Assembly: GCF_002453355.1 (NCBI RefSeq)
Contig: NZ_DKGQ01000044.1
Span: 1 to 49,280 of the forward strand
From: Psychrobacter sp. UBA6766
GTDB lineage: Bacteria; Pseudomonadota; Gammaproteobacteria; Pseudomonadales; Moraxellaceae
Direction of reading: 5' to 3'
Length of the DNA: 49,280 nt
The translations under genes were made by a program, and so were the position numbers. Every line of letters starts with the position of its first letter. The stretch's first letter is position 1. Below are positions 25,129 to 34,228 of the stretch, one piece after another. A model generated the notes under the pieces. The model was not told the origin of the DNA. It ran no database searches and was given only the letters and a program-made list of their open reading frames with translations.

Positions 25129-25360
25129 AACCCTTCATCCGGTCAACTGCCAATCTAATTAATAAACTTCCTTCTTTTCCCTCCTTTAAAAATCTTCTTA
25201 AAGAGCAGCAATCTATATTTAAGGATAAATAAACATACACAACCATCAAGGCCTATAGATTATGATAAGAGCCATGTCTGAGTATAAAACATGGGGCTGT
25301 CCTAGATAAGTAAAATAAAGTCTTAATGATTCATGCAGTTTCACAAGGAGGGATAAGAGG

Positions 25361-26092
25361 ATGAGTTTATATAATCGTTTCAACAAAGTTATGTTATTAA
25401 CACTCACTTTAGTGATGCTGCCTATTATCAATGGCTGCTCACAGCCGCAACCTGATGTGAGTAGTCAGACCATACCAACCAACTCTGATCATTGGCAAAA
25501 AAAGCTAGGGGGTACATTCGAGCGCCTGCCTGAGACTGATAGACAACTCTTAAGCCGATATATGCTCCGCATGAAGCTGAGCGGCGCTTATGAGTCAGGA
25601 GCAATGCCTCGCATTACCATCAAGCAAGCGCTGATTCAACAAAAGGAATATGAGCGCCTACATCCTAATAATCCAACGGGTAAGAAAAGCCCGATTGTGA
25701 CCAGTGGGCAGTTAGGGACTGGCAATGCACAAAACTACTCTGTCGCTCTACTGCCTGTCAAAGCCAGTGATAGTGACAGTTTAAATCAAATAAAACTGCA
25801 TTTTATGCTGTCAAATCATGGCAAAGTGGCGATTAAAAGCTTTAAAGGTAAATTTGCTATGAAAGACAAGCGCCTACCAAAAAGCAAAGTCTTTAACGTA
25901 CCACTGACGCAGTTCAAACCGCCCATTGAGCCTGAACAAACTGGTAAGATCATTATTGAGAGTAGTATTGAAGATATTAATGTCATGCGCGCGATTAAAA
26001 ATAACAGCGACATCAGTATTGAGATTAACGAAGGCAAGCTGGTTTTGGTACATGGACAAGAAATAGTATTCAAGCAATCGTTAGCAAAATAA
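25361..26092 (+). CDS. Hypothetical lipoprotein
   Basis: The 243-residue protein has a lipoprotein signal, MSLYNRFNKV then a hydrophobic core and IINGC (Cys at about residue 26). The mature part starts with a Gln/Pro/Ser-rich linker and a helical segment (ERLPETDRQLLSRYMLRMKL). It ends with a beta-rich domain (IKLHFMLSNHGKVAIKSFKGKFAMKD) that resembles immunoglobulin-like periplasmic folds with a tail of alternating strands. No enzymatic motif is visible and I do not recognise the family. The start is supported by a near-perfect AAGGAGG 9 bases before the ATG. Confidence 0.75.
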   Translation: MSLYNRFNKVMLLTLTLVMLPIINGCSQPQPDVSSQTIPTNSDHWQKKLGGTFERLPETDRQLLSRYMLRMKLSGAYESGAMPRITIKQALIQQKEYERLHPNNPTGKKSPIVTSGQLGTGNAQNYSVALLPVKASDSDSLNQIKLHFMLSNHGKVAIKSFKGKFAMKDKRLPKSKVFNVPLTQFKPPIEPEQTGKIIIESSIEDINVMRAIKNNSDISIEINEGKLVLVHGQEIVFKQSLAK

Positions 26093-26149
26093 GAAAGAAC
26101 TTACATAGTCAGCTCGAAATAAGATCGATACGTTAATAACGGCGGGCGA

Positions 26150-26172
26150 CTGATATAAACTTTCCTTTTTGT
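26150..26172. repeat. Probable half-copy of the palindromic repeat
   Basis: ACTGATATAAACTTTCCTT matches the reverse complement of the right half of copy 2 (ACTGGTATAAATTTTCCTT) at 17 of 19 positions. No second arm is found, so it looks like a decayed remnant. Confidence 0.4.
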
Positions 26173-26181
26173 GCAGTCATG

Positions 26182-26216
26182 AAAAAAGCCCCAATCAGTT
26201 ATTGATTGGGGCTTTT
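26182..26216 (-). terminator. Terminator of tRNA-Ser
   Basis: GCCCCAATCA (26188-26197) and TGATTGGGGC (26203-26212) form a perfect stem extended by A/T pairs; the A-run is the minus-strand U-tract. The stem is the same as in the tRNA-Val terminator. Confidence 0.9.
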
Positions 26217-26221
26217 AAATT

Positions 26222-26312
26222 TGGCGGAGACGGAGAGATTCGAACTCTCGAAGGGCTATGAACCCTTGCCGGTTTTCAAGACCGGTGCATTCAACCGCTC
26301 TGCCACGTCTCC
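26222..26312 (-). tRNA. tRNA-Ser (TGA anticodon)
   Basis: A 91-base class II tRNA with a long variable arm and encoded CCA. The acceptor GGAGACG pairs with CGTCTCC, the anticodon stem is CCGGT/ACCGG with loop CTTGAAA (anticodon TGA), and the T-arm has GTTCGAATC. A promoter precedes it and a terminator follows. Confidence 0.96.
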
Positions 26313-26323
26313 ATTGGTGCATC

Positions 26324-26351
26324 ATTATATAGATATCATCGCATAATGCAA
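26324..26351 (-). promoter_or_regulatory. Sigma70 promoter of tRNA-Ser
   Basis: On the minus strand TTGCAT (26351-26346) and a perfect TATAAT (26329-26324) are 16 bases apart; the -10 ends 11 bases before the tRNA. Confidence 0.7.
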
Positions 26352-26467
26352 GCAGTTGATATTAAAAAAATGAAATTAATTTACAGATGTTTTTAAATCA
26401 ATAACTTACCGTTTGCTCAAAACTTTTTACTCAGTGCTTGATCTTACAATATTCACTCGGCGCTACT

Positions 26468-27661
26468 TTATTTACTTGAAGCGAGATGCAGACACATATC
26501 AAGCAGCCTATTGGCATAGCCCCATTCATTGTCGTACCAGGCAAAAACCTTATATTGCTCGCCTACTTGCATCAGCTGCTGCCCATCAATAATAAGCGAT
26601 TCTGGCTGATGGATAAAATCACTGGAGACCAATGGCTCCTCAGTATAAGCCATGATGGTTATCAAATGACCAACGCTGGCAGCTTTTAATCTTTCTCGAA
26701 CCGCCTCAACGCTGACGTTTGGCGTACTAAACAAAAACGTCACATCAATCGCCGCCACATCAATGGTAGGAACGCGAATGGAGTGACCATTTATCTTTCC
26801 TATCATTGCAGGCAATACGCGTTCTGTCGCGGCGATACTACTAGAGGTGGTTGGAATAATATTATAACCAGAGGCACGCGCCCGTCTTGGGTCGCGGTGC
26901 GCTTGGTCCAAAACCGTTTGATCAGCAGTCACAGCATGAATCTCGGTCATCATTGCTGACTTTACCCCAAATGCCTTATCGAGCGTAGCAATCAGCGGCA
27001 CCAACGCCTGCGTGGTACAAGAAACGCTCGATATAATGGGTAGTGCCCGCGTTAGCTCGTCGGTATTCACGCCCATTACAATACAAGCATCGACAGTGTC
27101 AAAGGGCGCGGCACCAATAATCACTTGCTGCGCGCCCGCCGCAATATGTAGCTGCGCTTGCTCGTAAGAACGAAAATGCCCTGTACACTCTAGCACCACA
27201 TCGATGCCAAGCGCTCGCCAAGGTAGGTTTTTTGGATCAGGCTCTGAGAGCATTTTGATACAGTAAGTCAGATTGTTTTTAGTCAGACACAGCTGAGTGT
27301 TGTTGCCGCTGCTATTATCGTTACTGCTCTCGGTTTCATTACTGCTCTTGGTTTCATTGTCTAAAACCTCAGCACTGACGCCAAGTCGACTCAGACGGCC
27401 ATGGGTACTATCGAATTTTAACAAATGTAATAAAATATCAGCCGGTGCCAAATCGTTAATCGCAACCACATGAATAGCGCGTCCTAACACCTCAAAGCGC
27501 TCTAGCAATGCGCGCAAGACATTACGCCCTATACGGCCAAAGCCATTAATAGCAATCCTCAAGGGCTGGGTATGCTCGTCTGTCGCATGCATAAGGGTTA
27601 CTCTAGGATCAGCGTTTAATTGGTAAGTTGCGCTAGAAAAATCAGGCATAACATCAGACAT
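26468..27661 (-). CDS. GAPDH-family dehydrogenase, erythrose-4-phosphate dehydrogenase-like
   Basis: This 397-residue NAD-dependent aldehyde-phosphate dehydrogenase has a Rossmann loop INGFGRIGRN (39-47), NAD-selecting D70 in VAIND, catalytic C215 in SVSCTTQAL and H242. The NC that follows SCTT in most GAPDH is replaced by QA. The segment TADQTVLDQAHRDPRRARAS is closer to E. coli Epd (NDQQVIDAYHPDLRRTRAAS) than to glycolytic GapA, so erythrose-4-phosphate oxidation for pyridoxal phosphate synthesis is the better guess, though GAPDH activity is possible. Residues 102-122 are a Ser/Asn/Glu-rich insert made of degenerate SSNET repeats. About 34 residues precede the Rossmann strand, so a later start is possible. 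Confidence 0.82.
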   Translation of the reverse strand: MSDVMPDFSSATYQLNADPRVTLMHATDEHTQPLRIAINGFGRIGRNVLRALLERFEVLGRAIHVVAINDLAPADILLHLLKFDSTHGRLSRLGVSAEVLDNETKSSNETESSNDNSSGNNTQLCLTKNNLTYCIKMLSEPDPKNLPWRALGIDVVLECTGHFRSYEQAQLHIAAGAQQVIIGAAPFDTVDACIVMGVNTDELTRALPIISSVSCTTQALVPLIATLDKAFGVKSAMMTEIHAVTADQTVLDQAHRDPRRARASGYNIIPTTSSSIAATERVLPAMIGKINGHSIRVPTIDVAAIDVTFLFSTPNVSVEAVRERLKAASVGHLITIMAYTEEPLVSSDFIHQPESLIIDGQQLMQVGEQYKVFAWYDNEWGYANRLLDMCLHLASSK

Positions 27662-27810
27662 ACAAGGCCCTGCTATCAGAGGTACTACTATAAAAATATC
27701 GCCATAATGGGATATAAAAAGAATGACACGCGAGCTCTACACCATATCTACATGCTCGAACCATAGCAACACGACAATGCTATTGGCAAGTTTTTATCCC
27801 GCTCTAGATA

Positions 27811-29751
27811 CTAAGGCGTAATAAAAATTAATGCCAAACGAATGGTATTATAATCAATCGCTTGCTTTAGATGCTCAAAGATTGGACGCAGCTTAATACT
27901 ACCATCATCATTAAAATCATTTGGGTTATTGGCAACTCTAATCGCCACATACGCATTGCCAACCGCTGTCATCACCTCATCGTCTGGACGCAAATGATCA
28001 CAAGCCAGGCTTGGATCTTGCGATTTTAGTTCAGCAATGTGGCGCATAATAGTGGATTGTGACAGCTGACGCGATTGCGAAATCTCCGCAATCGACAAGC
28101 TCTCTTCTAGTAGTATTCGTGTGGCTAGCAAGGTACTATCCGACTTATCAGAAACTTGGTTGCCAAGTTTTTGTTTTTTCTCTATCTGCGCTTGCTGTTG
28201 CTCACGGCGTTTTTTCTGCAAATTGGCATAAGCGTCAATCACCGACTTACTAAGCGTTCCGCCTGATTTTAGAATAAATTTCTCATGCGCCTGCGTCATA
28301 CTTTCTTCATCGAGCATCGCATAATTGGCATCAGCTTCCTCCGACAGCGCCAAAAATCGTTTGTCGGCGCCGCGTGCCAATGGGTCGAGCTGCAAGCTCA
28401 TATCATTCATGCCGAGCAGTTGCAGACCTGCCAGCGACTTTAATCGTGACAACGCAACATAACCTTGTCCAAGCTCAAAGGTACGCGACAAATCAATCTC
28501 TGCCGCCTCAAGGGTCATGCCTTGCGATTTATGAATGGTAATCGCCCACGCCAGACATAACGGCACTTGTAAGTAGCTTGCCAGCACATCACCCGTCTCA
28601 TCTTCGATAATCCATTCTTCAGGCTCAGCGACGACTTCACGACCCGAGTTTAGTCGAACCACGGGCATTTTTTGCGTGGTTGGTTTTTTGGTTTTTGGCG
28701 GCTTTTTATCACTGGCTTTATCTTTTTTAGCTTTGTTTTTTATACTCTTAGCAGTATCAGTATCGCTTTCAGTACTTTCCTCACTACTTTCAATTAAATC
28801 ATCGCTAGTATCTTTACTATCATCGATTTTTACCGCGGCAAAACCAATCAGCTCACCCATCGTCCCGTTAGAGACGCCAAGCTCGCCATTGTTTTTGATA
28901 AACATCACTTTGGCGCCGACCTTTAATACCAAATCATCTTGGGTACGAACCGTCTTTTTAAGGGTTTCAACCAATTTGCTATCGCCAGTCGAGGTGGCTT
29001 CAAAGCGCATCATCTCGCCATCTAAGGCGGCAAGCTCTTTGTCATTGATTTTATTAACGTTGAGGTTATGGGTATAAAGACGGGTACGCTTGATATCGAC
29101 ATTTTGATCGAAGGTAGCCTCCAGCGCAGCAATGGCTTCAAAGGTAACTTCTTGACGGCGAATTTGATTGAGAATATCGTCTAAATCAAGTCCACCATTT
29201 GCCGCTTCGCTCACTTGACGATGTTGCTCAGACAAGTAGCAAATGTGAAACTTGGCATCGAGCCACGCTTCACTCATAAAAGCAAACTTTTCACGATTGG
29301 TTTCGCCTTTACTCCCAATCGGTGGCAGCTGAAAAAAGTCACCCGCAACAACGACCTGAATACCGCCAAAAGCTTTGTCATTTTTACGCACATACTTTAA
29401 AACTTGGCTGACCAAATTAAGCTGCTTGGCATGCAGCATCGATATCTCATCAATGATGAGCACCGCGGTATCCTTTAATCGGTCTGCCAAAAATTGCTTT
29501 CGGGATAAATTGGCCAAATCGCGATCAGATAACTCGTCTTTAATCCCAATACCCGACCAACTATGAATGGTGGTGCCGTTCATGTGGGTGGCAGCAATTC
29601 CGGTACTAGCCGTGACGGCAACGGGGACACGGCGCGCGCGTAGATAATCGATATATTGGTTGAGCGTATAAGTCTTACCTGAACCTGCTGAGCCAGTCAA
29701 AAACACATTTTGACCTGTTTTTAAGATATCGAGAGCAGAAGATTGACGCAT
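27811..29751 (-). CDS. PIF1-like ATP-dependent DNA helicase with C-terminal HTH
   Basis: This 646-residue superfamily 1B helicase has Walker A GSAGSGKT (20-27), motif Ia TASTGIAATHMNGTTIHSW, Walker B VLIIDEISML and a late UvrD_C_2-type motif (AWAITIHKSQGMTLEAAEIDLS and YVALSRL). A Ser/Asp/Glu then Lys-rich linker interrupts the second helicase domain. The C-terminus has a helix-turn-helix (SIAEISQSRQLSQSTIMRHI) like the HTH_40 domain found on RecQ and PIF1 relatives. I placed the start at the ATG 29751 because the motor begins right after it; the upstream 25 residues are Phe/Tyr-rich and unlike the family. It probably acts in replication or repair. Confidence 0.88.
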   Translation of the reverse strand: MRQSSALDILKTGQNVFLTGSAGSGKTYTLNQYIDYLRARRVPVAVTASTGIAATHMNGTTIHSWSGIGIKDELSDRDLANLSRKQFLADRLKDTAVLIIDEISMLHAKQLNLVSQVLKYVRKNDKAFGGIQVVVAGDFFQLPPIGSKGETNREKFAFMSEAWLDAKFHICYLSEQHRQVSEAANGGLDLDDILNQIRRQEVTFEAIAALEATFDQNVDIKRTRLYTHNLNVNKINDKELAALDGEMMRFEATSTGDSKLVETLKKTVRTQDDLVLKVGAKVMFIKNNGELGVSNGTMGELIGFAAVKIDDSKDTSDDLIESSEESTESDTDTAKSIKNKAKKDKASDKKPPKTKKPTTQKMPVVRLNSGREVVAEPEEWIIEDETGDVLASYLQVPLCLAWAITIHKSQGMTLEAAEIDLSRTFELGQGYVALSRLKSLAGLQLLGMNDMSLQLDPLARGADKRFLALSEEADANYAMLDEESMTQAHEKFILKSGGTLSKSVIDAYANLQKKRREQQQAQIEKKQKLGNQVSDKSDSTLLATRILLEESLSIAEISQSRQLSQSTIMRHIAELKSQDPSLACDHLRPDDEVMTAVGNAYVAIRVANNPNDFNDDGSIKLRPIFEHLKQAIDYNTIRLALIFITP

Positions 29752-30024
29752 ATATCCAAACCAATTAAATGAATAGTAATAAAAAAAAGGGCATAAAAAC
29801 GGATTAGGGGGAAAAGCTATCAACAATTATAACAGCTGAACCGACTTTGCGAACCATTTTAACCGTTAACCTGTTAATAACTTAAAGTTATATGATACAA
29901 AATATATCATTATAAAAAGTCATTATCGCTTCAAGCAAAAGCTCAGTACGATAGGAAGATAGCTTGGTCAGGATGGCCAGGTATCTATGTTCAAGCCACC
30001 ATAATACCCAACAAGGAATCGTTC

Positions 30025-31551
30025 ATGTTATACGCTTATCCCAATACTGAAAACAGTCCCGTCCAATTCCGCGAAAAATATGACAACTTTATCAATGGTG
30101 AGTGGGTTGCGCCAGTCGATGGCGAGTACTTTGATAACCCAAGCCCAATCGATGGCAAAATCATTTGCCAAGTAGCGCGCTCAAAAGAAGCCGATATCGA
30201 AAAAGCCTTAGACGCCGCACACGCTGCCAAGGATGCTTGGGGCAAAACCAGCGTCACTGAACGCGCAAATTTGCTACTAAAAATCGCGGATAAAATGGAA
30301 GCCAATCTAGAGGCTATCGCCATTGCCGAATGCTATGAAAACGGCAAGCCAGTGCGCGAGACGCTCATGGCAGATATTCCATTAGCCATCGATCAATTCC
30401 GTTATTTTGCCAGCGCCATTCGTGCGCAAGAAGGCGGCATCAGTCAAATTGATGAAGACACCGTTGCTTATCATTTCCATGAGCCGCTTGGCGTGGTCGG
30501 CCAAATTATCCCATGGAACTTCCCGATTTTAATGGCCGTTTGGAAAATCGCCCCGGCCCTCGCCGCTGGTAACTGTATCGTTATGAAGCCTGCTGAGCAA
30601 ACGCCTGCTTCTATCTTATTTATGTTAGAAACTATCGGCATTGCTGATTTATTACCAAAAGGCGTGCTTAATATTGTCAACGGTTTTGGCGTTGAAGCTG
30701 GTAAACCACTGGCCTCTAACCCACGAATTAATAAAGTGGCGTTTACTGGTGAGACCACCACTGGTCGCCTTATCATGCAATACGCCAGTGAAAACATCAT
30801 TCCAGTGACACTAGAGCTTGGTGGTAAAAGCCCAAATATCTTCTTTGCCGATATCATGGATGAAGACGATGACTTCTTAGATAAAGCAGTAGAAGGTTTG
30901 GTCATGTTCGCCCTAAACCAAGGTGAGGTCTGTACCTGCCCATCTCGTGCGCTGGTACATGAAAGCATTTATGATGAATTCATGAAACGCTGTATCGCCC
31001 GTGTCGAAGCCATCAAAATGGGTAATCCATTAGATACTGACACCATGATTGGCGCGCAAGCAAGCTCAGACCAGTTAGAAAAAATCCTCTCTTATTTGGA
31101 TATCGGTAAAAAAGAAGGCGCAAAAGTCTTGGTTGGCGGCGAGCAAGCCAAGCACGATAACGACTTAGCAGAAGGTTATTATGTGAAGCCGACCATCTTT
31201 GAAGGCACCAACGATATGCGCGTGTTCCAAGAAGAGATCTTTGGACCGGTACTTGCCGTCACCAAGTTTAAAGACGATGAAGAAGCCATGAGCATTGCCA
31301 ACGATACCTTATATGGCCTCGGCGCAGGAATTTGGACTCGTAGCGTTCATAAAGCTTATCGTTTTGGTCGCGGTATCCAAGCAGGCCGCGTTTGGACCAA
31401 CTGTTATCACATTTATCCATCGCACGCCGCCTTTGGTGGTTATAAGCAGTCGGGTATCGGCCGTGAAAACCATCTGATGATGCTCGATCATTATCAGCAA
31501 ACCAAAAACATGCTGGTATCGTATAGTCCTAAGAAGATGGGCTTCTTTTAG
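30025..31551 (+). CDS. NAD-dependent aldehyde dehydrogenase (acetaldehyde dehydrogenase, AldB/ExaC-type)
   Basis: The enzyme oxidises aldehydes to acids with NAD(P). The 508-residue product has the cofactor-loop PWNFPILM (163-170), general base E264 in LELGGKSPN and catalytic C303 in NQGEVCTCPSR; the double cysteine is typical of the ExaC/AcoD group. The C-terminal AFGGYKQSGIGREN and HYQQTKN match the same group. An AAGGAA ribosome site precedes the ATG. DUF779 follows after a hairpin, an association known for this ALDH group, and a GMC alcohol dehydrogenase comes next. Confidence 0.95.
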   Translation: MLYAYPNTENSPVQFREKYDNFINGEWVAPVDGEYFDNPSPIDGKIICQVARSKEADIEKALDAAHAAKDAWGKTSVTERANLLLKIADKMEANLEAIAIAECYENGKPVRETLMADIPLAIDQFRYFASAIRAQEGGISQIDEDTVAYHFHEPLGVVGQIIPWNFPILMAVWKIAPALAAGNCIVMKPAEQTPASILFMLETIGIADLLPKGVLNIVNGFGVEAGKPLASNPRINKVAFTGETTTGRLIMQYASENIIPVTLELGGKSPNIFFADIMDEDDDFLDKAVEGLVMFALNQGEVCTCPSRALVHESIYDEFMKRCIARVEAIKMGNPLDTDTMIGAQASSDQLEKILSYLDIGKKEGAKVLVGGEQAKHDNDLAEGYYVKPTIFEGTNDMRVFQEEIFGPVLAVTKFKDDEEAMSIANDTLYGLGAGIWTRSVHKAYRFGRGIQAGRVWTNCYHIYPSHAAFGGYKQSGIGRENHLMMLDHYQQTKNMLVSYSPKKMGFF

Positions 31552-31580
31552 ATCATTCTTTGCATATTGTTAAATGAACC

Positions 31581-31613
31581 AATGCAATCTGTCGCAAGGT
31601 AGATTGCATTTTT
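31581..31613 (+). terminator. Hairpin between ALDH and DUF779 genes
   Basis: AATGCAATCT (31581-31590) and AGATTGCATT (31601-31610) pair perfectly, with a short T-run (TTTTT to 31613). It may be a partial terminator that lowers expression of the downstream gene. Confidence 0.65.
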
Positions 31614-31668
31614 GCCTTAATAAAGCATTAATAAGCATAAACTGCTCATAAGTGATAAGGAGTTCATA

Positions 31669-31995
31669 ATGAAAGTGACGGCGACAGATTCCTGTAAAGC
31701 GCTCATTGAATTATTAAAGTCTAAACATGGCGATCTGATGTTTCATCAATCTGGTGGCTGCTGCGATGGTAGCTCGCCGATGTGCTATCCACTGGGCGAG
31801 TTTAAAGTAGGCGGTCAAGATGTGTTGGTTGGCGAGCTGGCGGGCTGTCCTTTTTATATGGGAAAAGCGCAGTATAAACTTTGGCAACACACCGATTTAA
31901 CCATCGATGTGGTCGCTGGGCGCGGGGCAAGTTTTTCGCTAGAAATCCCCGAGGGCAAGCGCTTTATCGTGCGCTCTGAGATATGTGCGGTATAG
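31669..31995 (+). CDS. DUF779 domain protein
   Basis: This 108-residue soluble protein belongs to the DUF779 family, recognised from the FHQSGGCCDGSSPMC segment (cysteines near residues 31, 32 and 39), the later ELAGCPFYM and the SFSLEIPEGKRF end. The function of the family is unknown, but it is repeatedly found beside acetaldehyde-type ALDH genes, as here. The cysteines suggest a metal or redox role; this is inference. An AAGGAG ribosome site lies before the ATG. It is in the same direction as the ALDH and GMC genes. Confidence 0.88.
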   Translation: MKVTATDSCKALIELLKSKHGDLMFHQSGGCCDGSSPMCYPLGEFKVGGQDVLVGELAGCPFYMGKAQYKLWQHTDLTIDVVAGRGASFSLEIPEGKRFIVRSEICAV

Positions 31996-32065
31996 CAGAT
32001 TCATGGTAAAAAACGCTATATGCTTTAAATAGACGCTTTGAAATATTTACAGCTCGATATGTATA

Positions 32066-32097
32066 GTAAGTAAGAAAAACTTCTATCAGCACAGTTC
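32066..32097. repeat. Probable half-copy of the palindromic repeat
   Basis: AGTAAGTAAGAAAAA followed by TATCAGCACAGT resembles the right half of copy 1 (AGCAAGCAAGAAAAA...TATCAGCAGT) with two C-to-T changes in the first block. The left arm is not recognisable. Confidence 0.35.
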
Positions 32098-32223
32098 CAT
32101 TTCAAAGGCATCTGCTTTATATTGAACTGACTCTATTATTTCAGTGACCTAATAGATACGGTAAAACGTCAGCTATTTTAATCAGTACGTTTTAATAAGC
32201 ATGGATGCTAAAAGGAAGATAAT

Positions 32224-33870
32224 ATGGAAGTTGATCCAAAATTTGACTACATCATCGTGGGCGGCGGTTCTGCGGGCTGCGTACTTGCCAGCCGTCTGAC
32301 AGAAAATCCCGATATCAGTGTTTGTTTATTGGAGTACGGCGGCGAAGGCAAAGATCTCGCCATCCGCGTACCAGCAGGTTTAATCCTTTTAGTCCCAGGA
32401 AAACCGTTAAAATTAAACAATTGGTGCTTTCATACTACTCCGCAAACCCATCTTAATAATCGACGCGGCTTTCAACCACGCGGTCAATGTTTGGGCGGCT
32501 CATCCGCCATTAATGCGATGATTTATACTCGTGGTAGCGCGCTTGATTATGAACGCTGGGTTGAGCAAGGCTGCGAAGGTTGGGGTTTTGACGATGTCCT
32601 CCCCTACTTTATCAAGGCCGAAAACAATGTCCACGGCGCAGACGAGCTACATGGCGATAGTGGTCCCTTGCATGTCAGCGATTTATTAAGCCCGCGTGAA
32701 ATCTCAAAAGCATTTGTAGAGGCAGCCGTCGCCAATGGCTTGGACCACAATCAAGACTTTAATGGCAAAAAGCAAGACGGCGCAGGGTTGTATCAAGTCA
32801 CCCACTTTCATGGCGAAAAGCAAGGTCAACGTTGTTCTGCTGCTGCCGCCTATTTACACCCTGTGCAAAAAACTCGTTCAAATTTAACTGTCATTACTCA
32901 CGCGCAAGCCAACCGCGTCATCTTTGAAAATAAACGAGCCGTTGGCGTCGCTTATGAAAAAGATGGCGTCGAGCATACGGTAATGGCGCGTCAGGAAGTT
33001 ATTTTGTCAGGTGGCGCTTTTGGTTCGCCGAAAGTTCTGATGCTGTCTGGTATTGGTCCCGCTGAGCATTTACAGTCGCATGGAATCGATGTGTTGGTCG
33101 ACGCGCCTGATGTTGGCGGTAATTTACAAGATCATTTAGACGTGGTTTTTGATTATGAGGTCAATACCACCGATGTTATCGGTATTGGTATGGCAACGCT
33201 CTCAACCTTGACCAAAAGTATTCGACAGTGGAGAAAAGATGGTACTGGTTTACTCTCTACCAACTATGCCGAAGCGGGTGCGTTCTTTAGCGTCGGTGAT
33301 GCCCCAAAAGAGTGGCCAAATACCCAGCTGCATTTTGTGATATCTCGCGTCATTGAACACGGTCGTGACCTCAGACGCGGCTTTGCCATCTCGTGTCATG
33401 CCTGTTATTTGCGCCCTGAAAGCCGCGGTACGGTTAGGCTCGCGTCAGCCGACCCCTCAGAGTGCGTATTGATTGATCCAAACTTTCTCTCACATCCTAA
33501 AGACGTAGAGTATATGGTCGCTGGTGCGGAGCGTACCCGCGCTATTATGCAAGAAGCGCCCATCGCCAAATATATCACCGAAGATTACCCTGCCCCTTAT
33601 ATCGAAAAAGACGGTATGCTTGGCTATATTCGTAATAAGTCAGATACCATCTATCATCCTATCGGCACTTGTCGAATGGGTTCAGATGACAAATCTGTGG
33701 TTGATTTAGAACTCAAGGTGCGCGGCGTGAGCGGCTTACGGGTTATTGATGCATCCGTGATGCCGACACTAATCAGCGCCAATACCAATGCGCCAACGAT
33801 TATGATTGCGGAGAAGATGGCCGACTTGATTAAAGCAAACCACAATCACGTTGAGCAAGTCGCGTCATAA
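32224..33870 (+). CDS. GMC-family FAD-dependent alcohol/choline dehydrogenase
   Basis: This 548-residue flavoprotein oxidises alcohols to aldehydes, passing electrons to the respiratory chain or another acceptor. The FAD site is DYIIVGGGSAGCVLASRL (8-25); the GMC signatures are RGQCLGGSSAINAMIYTRG and SGGAFGSPKVLMLSGIG. The active-site histidine is in HPIGTCRMG, and the final DASVMPTLISANTNAPTIMIAEK is typical of AlkJ/BetA/PEG dehydrogenases. Choline is less likely than a medium-chain or polyol alcohol because no betaine genes are near. AAGGAAG precedes the ATG. Together with the ALDH upstream it would form an alcohol-to-acid pathway, although a 228-base gap suggests a separate promoter. Confidence 0.9.
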   Translation: MEVDPKFDYIIVGGGSAGCVLASRLTENPDISVCLLEYGGEGKDLAIRVPAGLILLVPGKPLKLNNWCFHTTPQTHLNNRRGFQPRGQCLGGSSAINAMIYTRGSALDYERWVEQGCEGWGFDDVLPYFIKAENNVHGADELHGDSGPLHVSDLLSPREISKAFVEAAVANGLDHNQDFNGKKQDGAGLYQVTHFHGEKQGQRCSAAAAYLHPVQKTRSNLTVITHAQANRVIFENKRAVGVAYEKDGVEHTVMARQEVILSGGAFGSPKVLMLSGIGPAEHLQSHGIDVLVDAPDVGGNLQDHLDVVFDYEVNTTDVIGIGMATLSTLTKSIRQWRKDGTGLLSTNYAEAGAFFSVGDAPKEWPNTQLHFVISRVIEHGRDLRRGFAISCHACYLRPESRGTVRLASADPSECVLIDPNFLSHPKDVEYMVAGAERTRAIMQEAPIAKYITEDYPAPYIEKDGMLGYIRNKSDTIYHPIGTCRMGSDDKSVVDLELKVRGVSGLRVIDASVMPTLISANTNAPTIMIAEKMADLIKANHNHVEQVAS

Positions 33871-34228
33871 AATACCAAAGGATAAATGTTTTATACGGGC
33901 GCTTTTATTTAACAAGCCCACCTATTAAAGATTGGCGCTTAGATTCAAAAATACAGATATTAAAATGGAACATTTTCTATCAAATTAAATAATAGATACC
34001 TTGCGTTACAACTGCGTAAGGTAGTATATTTAAACCAATTATTTATATTGCTATTTATTGCAGTCTGCAATTTGAGTTAATAACACCTGATTCATTTTCA
34101 TTTTGCATACTATAAATACTTTATTTATAAACACTTTAAAAGGAATTAGAAGCTCGTTAATTATATAGGGTTCGCTTATGAACCTATAGATATGTTGGCG
34201 ACTACTTATCATTACATAGGATGTAAGA
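33871..34228. other. Intergenic region before dppA
   Basis: The 358-base AT-rich gap holds two hairpins without U-tracts: TACCTTGCG/CGTAAGGTA (33997-34023) and TATAGGGTTC/GAACCTATA (34164-34188, one bulge). No gene. The hairpins may shape the 5' leader of the transporter mRNA. Confidence 0.55.

Noticed and set aside
29883..30024. Possible sigma54 promoter before the aldehyde dehydrogenase
   Set aside because: TTGGTCA...GCCA lacks the GG-N10-GC spacing of a -24/-12 site; only an ATGATA/TATCAT dyad (29892-29910) is present.
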